Source: Streptomyces sp. NRRL WC-3605 (GTDB lineage Bacteria; Actinomycetota; Actinomycetes; Streptomycetales; Streptomycetaceae). Taken from it: a stretch of 64,000 bases of DNA. Location: assembly GCF_001509795.1 (NCBI RefSeq), contig NZ_LLZN01000091.1:1-64000 (forward strand), given 5' to 3'. Under the pieces are notes generated by a model that saw nothing but the letters and a program-made list of their open reading frames with translations, searched no databases and had not been told where the DNA came from. This document shows positions 60,832 through 64,000 of the stretch, in pieces; position 1 is the stretch's first letter, and each line of letters begins with the position of its first letter. Both the position numbers and the translations under genes were made by a program.

Positions 60832-61413
60832 GTGGAGCAGCGCATAGGTTCAGGCAGCCAGCCCCTGGTGGAAGGCGCCGGGTTCGACCCGGCCTTCGTC
60901 CCCGGGCTCACCCCGCCCGCGTCCGCCGCCCCCAAGGGCCCGCTGGAGAAGGACGATCCGGCCGCGGCGGACCCCGACGAGGCGGTGCCCGAGGAGGCCG
61001 CCGCCGAGACGGAGGAGCCCGAGGAGCCCGAGGACACGAGGGACGCCCCGGAGGACGCGGCCGCCGACGAGGCGCCCGTGGACGGCCCCGTGTTCGAGGC
61101 GGCCGACCGCCGGGCACGGATCGTCGCCGACCACCGGGGGGTCCGGCTCTGCCTGGACGACCAGGAGTGCGAGTTCCGCTGGGACGAGATCGCCGCCGTC
61201 GAGACGGAGTCCCCGCGCTTCGGGAAGCGGTACACCGTCACGGTGCACACTCCTGACCGCCGCTGGTACCCGATCGAGATCGAGGCGGCGGCCAGGAGCC
61301 GCTTCACGGAGTGGGACGAGCAGCTGGACGCCGTCCTCGACGCCTACTTCGAGGAGGGCGCGGCCGAGGAGGCCGAGGCCACCGCCGAGGCCGCCGCCGC
61401 GGAGAAGGAGTAA
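60832..61413 (+). CDS. Acidic cytoplasmic protein with C-terminal beta domain, function unknown
   Basis: A 193-residue protein. Residues 1-85 are low-complexity, Pro/Glu/Asp/Ala-rich and disordered; residues about 88-165 (ADRRARIVADHRGVRLCLDD...RWYPIEIEAA) form a compact beta-rich domain with several Trp and Arg; a Glu/Ala-rich coil ends it. A CATACT hexamer eight bases before GTG 60832 and TTGCGC 19 bases upstream suggest a leaderless promoter. Unrelated to the D-amino-acid genes by appearance. Family not recognised. Confidence 0.72.
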   Translation: MEQRIGSGSQPLVEGAGFDPAFVPGLTPPASAAPKGPLEKDDPAAADPDEAVPEEAAAETEEPEEPEDTRDAPEDAAADEAPVDGPVFEAADRRARIVADHRGVRLCLDDQECEFRWDEIAAVETESPRFGKRYTVTVHTPDRRWYPIEIEAAARSRFTEWDEQLDAVLDAYFEEGAAEEAEATAEAAAAEKE

Positions 61414-61443
61414 CTCCTAGGCGCTCCCAGGCACTCCTAGGAG
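61414..61443. terminator. Hairpin between convergent genes
   Basis: CTCCTAGG (61414-61421) and CCTAGGAG (61436-61443) pair across a 14-base loop; CTCCTAGGAG is itself palindromic. The carboxypeptidase stop codon lies in the second arm. Confidence 0.6.
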
Positions 61444-62786
61444 CAGTACTGGGCCTCCTTCCCGATGGACCGGTACATGCAGTCGGCGTTCTCCAGCAGC
61501 TGGAGCACGGCGTCCCGGTTGCGGGAGGTCTCCCGCTCGATGACCTCGTCGGGCGGGTAGAACCCCCCGCCGCCGGACCTCGGGTACATCTCGAAGGTGT
61601 ACGAGAAGATCCGCTGGTCGCCCCAGAGCCAGTCGTCGATCGAGCCGTCGGTGATGTAGAGGTCGCTGGACTGCTCGGGTGTGTAGCCGTTGCTGGCGGC
61701 CATCCTGCGACCGACGGTGGCGAAGGCGTTGCGGTCGTCGGCCGTCATCCCGGTCGTGGTGTCGGAGTACGTGTACCCGAACGGCCACAGCACCAGCTCG
61801 CTGTAGGTGTGGAAGTCGATCCCGGCCGTGATCTGCTGCTTCCCGCCGACGATCCGGCTGCGCACGAAGTTCGCGACGACCTTCACCTCGGGGGACGACT
61901 CGGCGCGGGCGCCCCGGTAGGTCTCGGAGGAGGTCGATCCGGAGGAGCCGCCGCAGCAGCCCCAGCGGTAGGCCCAGTTGCGGTTGAGGTCGGTGCCGAC
62001 GGACGAGGAACCGGAGTTGGGCTGCCGGTTCTTGCGCCACGACCGGTAGGAGCCGGTGGCGATGTCGTACTCGCCGCCGTCCGGGTTGAGGTCGGGCACG
62101 ATCCAGATCTCCCGGCTGTTCACCAGGCCGGTGACGCGCGCGTCGCTCCCGTAACCGGACGTCAGTTCGCGCAGCAGGTAGAGCGCCATCTCCACGGTGA
62201 GGTGCTCACGGGCGTGCTGGTGGTGCGTGAACAGCACCTCGGGCTCGGCCTCGTCGGTGCCCACGTTGTCGCTGATCTTGAGGGCGACGATGTCCCGGCC
62301 CTGATAGGACGTGCCGATGACACGCCGGCTCACGAGGGACGGGTTGGCCGCGACGACCGTGTTGATCTCGGCCGTCATCTCCGCGTAGTTGTGATAGCGC
62401 GAGTCGGCCGTGGGGAAGTCGTAGAGCCGTACGTCGCCGTCGCCGGCCGACCGGTCGGGGACCGCGCCGAGCGGGGTGACGTCGTAGCCGAGCGCCCTGA
62501 GCTTCTTGATCTGGCCGGCGCGGCCGGAGACGACGACGCCGTGGTCGTCGGCGGCGTCCACGCTCACGCCGGTGCGCTGGAGTGCCGTGCGGTCGGCGGC
62601 GGTCGCGTGCAGCCGGACCTCGTACTGACGGATGTCGTCGGCGGAGGGGGCCGCCTCGGCGGCGCTGTCGGCGGACGCGGAGACGGTGTCGGTGAGGGGT
62701 GCCGCGAGGGCGAGCGAGAGCAGGGCGGCGAGTGCGGCCGCCCGTCTGCCGCCGCGCGCGCCCGGTCCGCGGGTGCGAAGTCGCAT
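61437..62786 (-). CDS. Secreted zinc carboxypeptidase (M14)
   Basis: A 449-residue exported metalloprotease. A signal peptide (to about residue 40) and an N-terminal pro-domain of about 85 residues precede the M14 domain, with zinc ligands in [13 protein letters not shown] (HxxE) and [13 protein letters not shown], substrate residue region [13 protein letters not shown], and the catalytic Glu in SYTFEMYP. It trims C-terminal residues from extracellular peptides; carboxypeptidases T/SG with this layout have broad A/B-type specificity. Start ATG follows GAGGAGACTTC. It is convergent with the acidic protein gene and divergent from the MEDS protein. Confidence 0.94.
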   Translation of the reverse strand: MRLRTRGPGARGGRRAAALAALLSLALAAPLTDTVSASADSAAEAAPSADDIRQYEVRLHATAADRTALQRTGVSVDAADDHGVVVSGRAGQIKKLRALGYDVTPLGAVPDRSAGDGDVRLYDFPTADSRYHNYAEMTAEINTVVAANPSLVSRRVIGTSYQGRDIVALKISDNVGTDEAEPEVLFTHHQHAREHLTVEMALYLLRELTSGYGSDARVTGLVNSREIWIVPDLNPDGGEYDIATGSYRSWRKNRQPNSGSSSVGTDLNRNWAYRWGCCGGSSGSTSSETYRGARAESSPEVKVVANFVRSRIVGGKQQITAGIDFHTYSELVLWPFGYTYSDTTTGMTADDRNAFATVGRRMAASNGYTPEQSSDLYITDGSIDDWLWGDQRIFSYTFEMYPRSGGGGFYPPDEVIERETSRNRDAVLQLLENADCMYRSIGKEAQYCS

Positions 62787-63129
62787 GAAGTCTCCTCGGG
62801 GGAGTGGGGGTGGGGTTCAGTGCGACGTACGACGTGGTGCGGGGGTGCGGGGCTCATGGTCGGGGTATGGCATGAACAGTTCAAGGGTGGAGAACCGGCC
62901 TACGCCCGGAACAGGCCGAAAACGGGCCGCGCAGTGTACGCGTGCGCCATGCGCCCGGCGCGTTCCCGGGCGAAGTCCACCCGCCGGTGTGACCCCGGCG
63001 TGCGCGGCGGCGCGCGGCGCGGGAAGGGTGAGGGTCCGCGCAAGGGGGAGCGGGGGGAGCGACGGCGGCGGGGACCGGCGCACCCCCCGGCTCCCCCCGG
63101 CCTCCCCAGGACGTCAGGAGAGCCCGCCG
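62787..63129. other. Divergent intergenic region before the MEDS-domain gene
   Basis: This 343-base gap between divergent genes is very GC-rich and contains only alternating GCGCGG tracts near 62995-63020. No gene, and no confident promoter, was found. AGGAGAG before 63130 is the ribosome site of the next gene. Confidence 0.5.
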
Positions 63130-64000
63130 ATGACCTCCGCCGCCGCACCCGGAGCCGGTCCGTTCGATCACCGCATGGCCGTCTTCGGCTCCGACGACGA
63201 GTTCCTGGCGCGGGCGCTCCCCTTCCTCGCCGAGGGACTCGCCGCCCGGCACGAACCGCCGCCCGTGGTCATCGCCGCCCCCGGCAACCTGGACCTGCTG
63301 CGCGACGCCCTCGGCCCCGCGGCCGGCGGCGTCGGACTCGTCCCGCACACCGAGTGGTACACGGGCTCCGCGGCCAACGCGATCGCCCGGGGCGCCGGTT
63401 ACCTCGCCGAGCACGCCGGCCCCGGCGGCCGTATCCACCTGCTGATGGAACCCGTGTGGGGCGGCCGGGCCGGGCGCTCGCCCCGCGAGACCGCCGAGTG
63501 GATACGCTACGAGGCCCTCGTCAACCTGCTGTTCGCGCCGCTCGCCACCACCGCCCTGTGCGCCTACGACACCCGGGTCGCCGGCGCCACCGTCGTCGCC
63601 GCGGCCCGCCGCACCCACCCCGACTGCGCGGTGTACGAGGACCCGCTGCGGATCGCCGCCGAACTGGACGCCGTACCGCTGCCCGCGCCGCCCGCCGCCG
63701 CCGACCGCATCCCCGGTCCGGCACCGGCCGACGGGGCCGTGCGCACCTGGGCCACCGTGCAGGGGCTGGCGCCGGCCGAGGCGGAGGTGTTCGCCACGGC
63801 CGTCGCCGAGGCGGCCGCGGCCCTCGGCCCCGTCGACCGGGTGCTCCTGTGGACCGACGGCCCGGCCTGCGTCGGCGAACTGCGGCCCGTGCGCCGCGTC
63901 GAGGACCCGCTGGCCGGATTCGTGCCACCGCCGGACGCGGCCTCCGGGCAGGGACGGGGCCTGTGGTTCGCCCGCCAGGTGTGCGCCTACGTGGACGTCC
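63130..64000 (+). CDS. MEDS-domain regulatory protein (RsbA/anti-sigma-like kinase), 5' part
   Basis: The first 290 codons of a gene that runs off the window. MTSAAAPGAGPFDHRMAVFG opens a MEDS (sensory, DcmR-like) domain over about residues 12-165 (LPFLAEGLAARHEPPPVVI, HTEWYTGSA, IRYEALVN), followed by a linker and GLWFARQVCAYVDV, which looks like the end of an HATPase_c domain. This is the layout of anti-sigma-factor RsbA-type regulators that bind anti-sigma antagonists in stress and development control. The ATG follows AGGAGAG by nine bases. Kinase residues beyond the edge cannot be checked. Confidence 0.85.
   Translation, partial: MTSAAAPGAGPFDHRMAVFGSDDEFLARALPFLAEGLAARHEPPPVVIAAPGNLDLLRDALGPAAGGVGLVPHTEWYTGSAANAIARGAGYLAEHAGPGGRIHLLMEPVWGGRAGRSPRETAEWIRYEALVNLLFAPLATTALCAYDTRVAGATVVAAARRTHPDCAVYEDPLRIAAELDAVPLPAPPAAADRIPGPAPADGAVRTWATVQGLAPAEAEVFATAVAEAAAALGPVDRVLLWTDGPACVGELRPVRRVEDPLAGFVPPPDAASGQGRGLWFARQVCAYVDV

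Overview
This is a GC-rich actinobacterial chromosome segment from the genus Streptomyces. The evidence is extreme third-position G/C, GTG and TTG starts, many leaderless genes, mycothiol metabolism (mca), SigR-type promoters, rare TTA codons, and a gene order that I recognise from memory as collinear with the S. coelicolor SCO4921 to SCO4990 core region. No rRNA, tRNA, CRISPR array or prophage was seen. One small inverted-repeat element (probable MITE) is present.

1-17 kb: acyl-CoA carboxylase block (5' end of a biotin carboxylase gene, Maf, a tiny MmpB-like membrane protein behind a perfect MacR-type palindrome, PccE, PccB), then birA, class III adenylate cyclase, a Pro/Ala-rich membrane protein, a crotonase, a GAF-GGDEF protein and leaderless hutH. 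Next come cell-envelope genes: a lipoprotein, a LAXTG sortase substrate, a lipoprotein L,D-transpeptidase, and an FtsX/MacB-type ABC transporter behind 11-bp tandem repeats.

17-35 kb: a large secreted subtilase, a VOC protein, a Zn alcohol dehydrogenase divergent from an XRE/MmyB regulator, a secreted protein with a TTA codon, an ECF42-type sigma factor with its DGPF partner and a matching promoter, the MITE-like element, msrA with a near-perfect SigR promoter lying inside a terminator hairpin, metB-like, a degenerate sigma factor with a small membrane protein, MarR, ilvA, a DrrAB exporter with a palindrome filling its promoter spacer, and greA.

35-50 kb: a DUF4307-like protein, mca (SigR-like promoter), a YyaL-type thioredoxin-domain protein, and then the most interesting locus: a four-gene, translationally coupled operon (39073-45609) of a cellulose/hyaluronan-synthase-like GT2, an ArnT/PMT-like GT-C enzyme, a polyprenyl-phosphate glycosyltransferase fused to GtrA, and a secreted AA5 copper-radical oxidase with all catalytic residues. 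Codon 13 of the first gene is TTA, so the operon should depend on bldA. This looks like a second, CslA/GlxA-like developmental glycan system. A Mut7-C protein, a TetR regulator with a hemolysin-III protein, and GTP-dependent PEP carboxykinase follow.

50-64 kb: an aminotransferase with a canonical U-tract terminator, a trypsin-like secreted protease, and a two-armed D-amino-acid locus: a D-serine-dehydratase-like enzyme and N-acyl-D-amino-acid deacylase on one strand, and PfkB kinase, IclR regulator, RidA and GntP-family permease on the other, with nested palindromes between them. The window closes with an M14 carboxypeptidase and the 5' part of a MEDS-domain regulator. Statements on family behaviour come from general knowledge. 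No database search was run.
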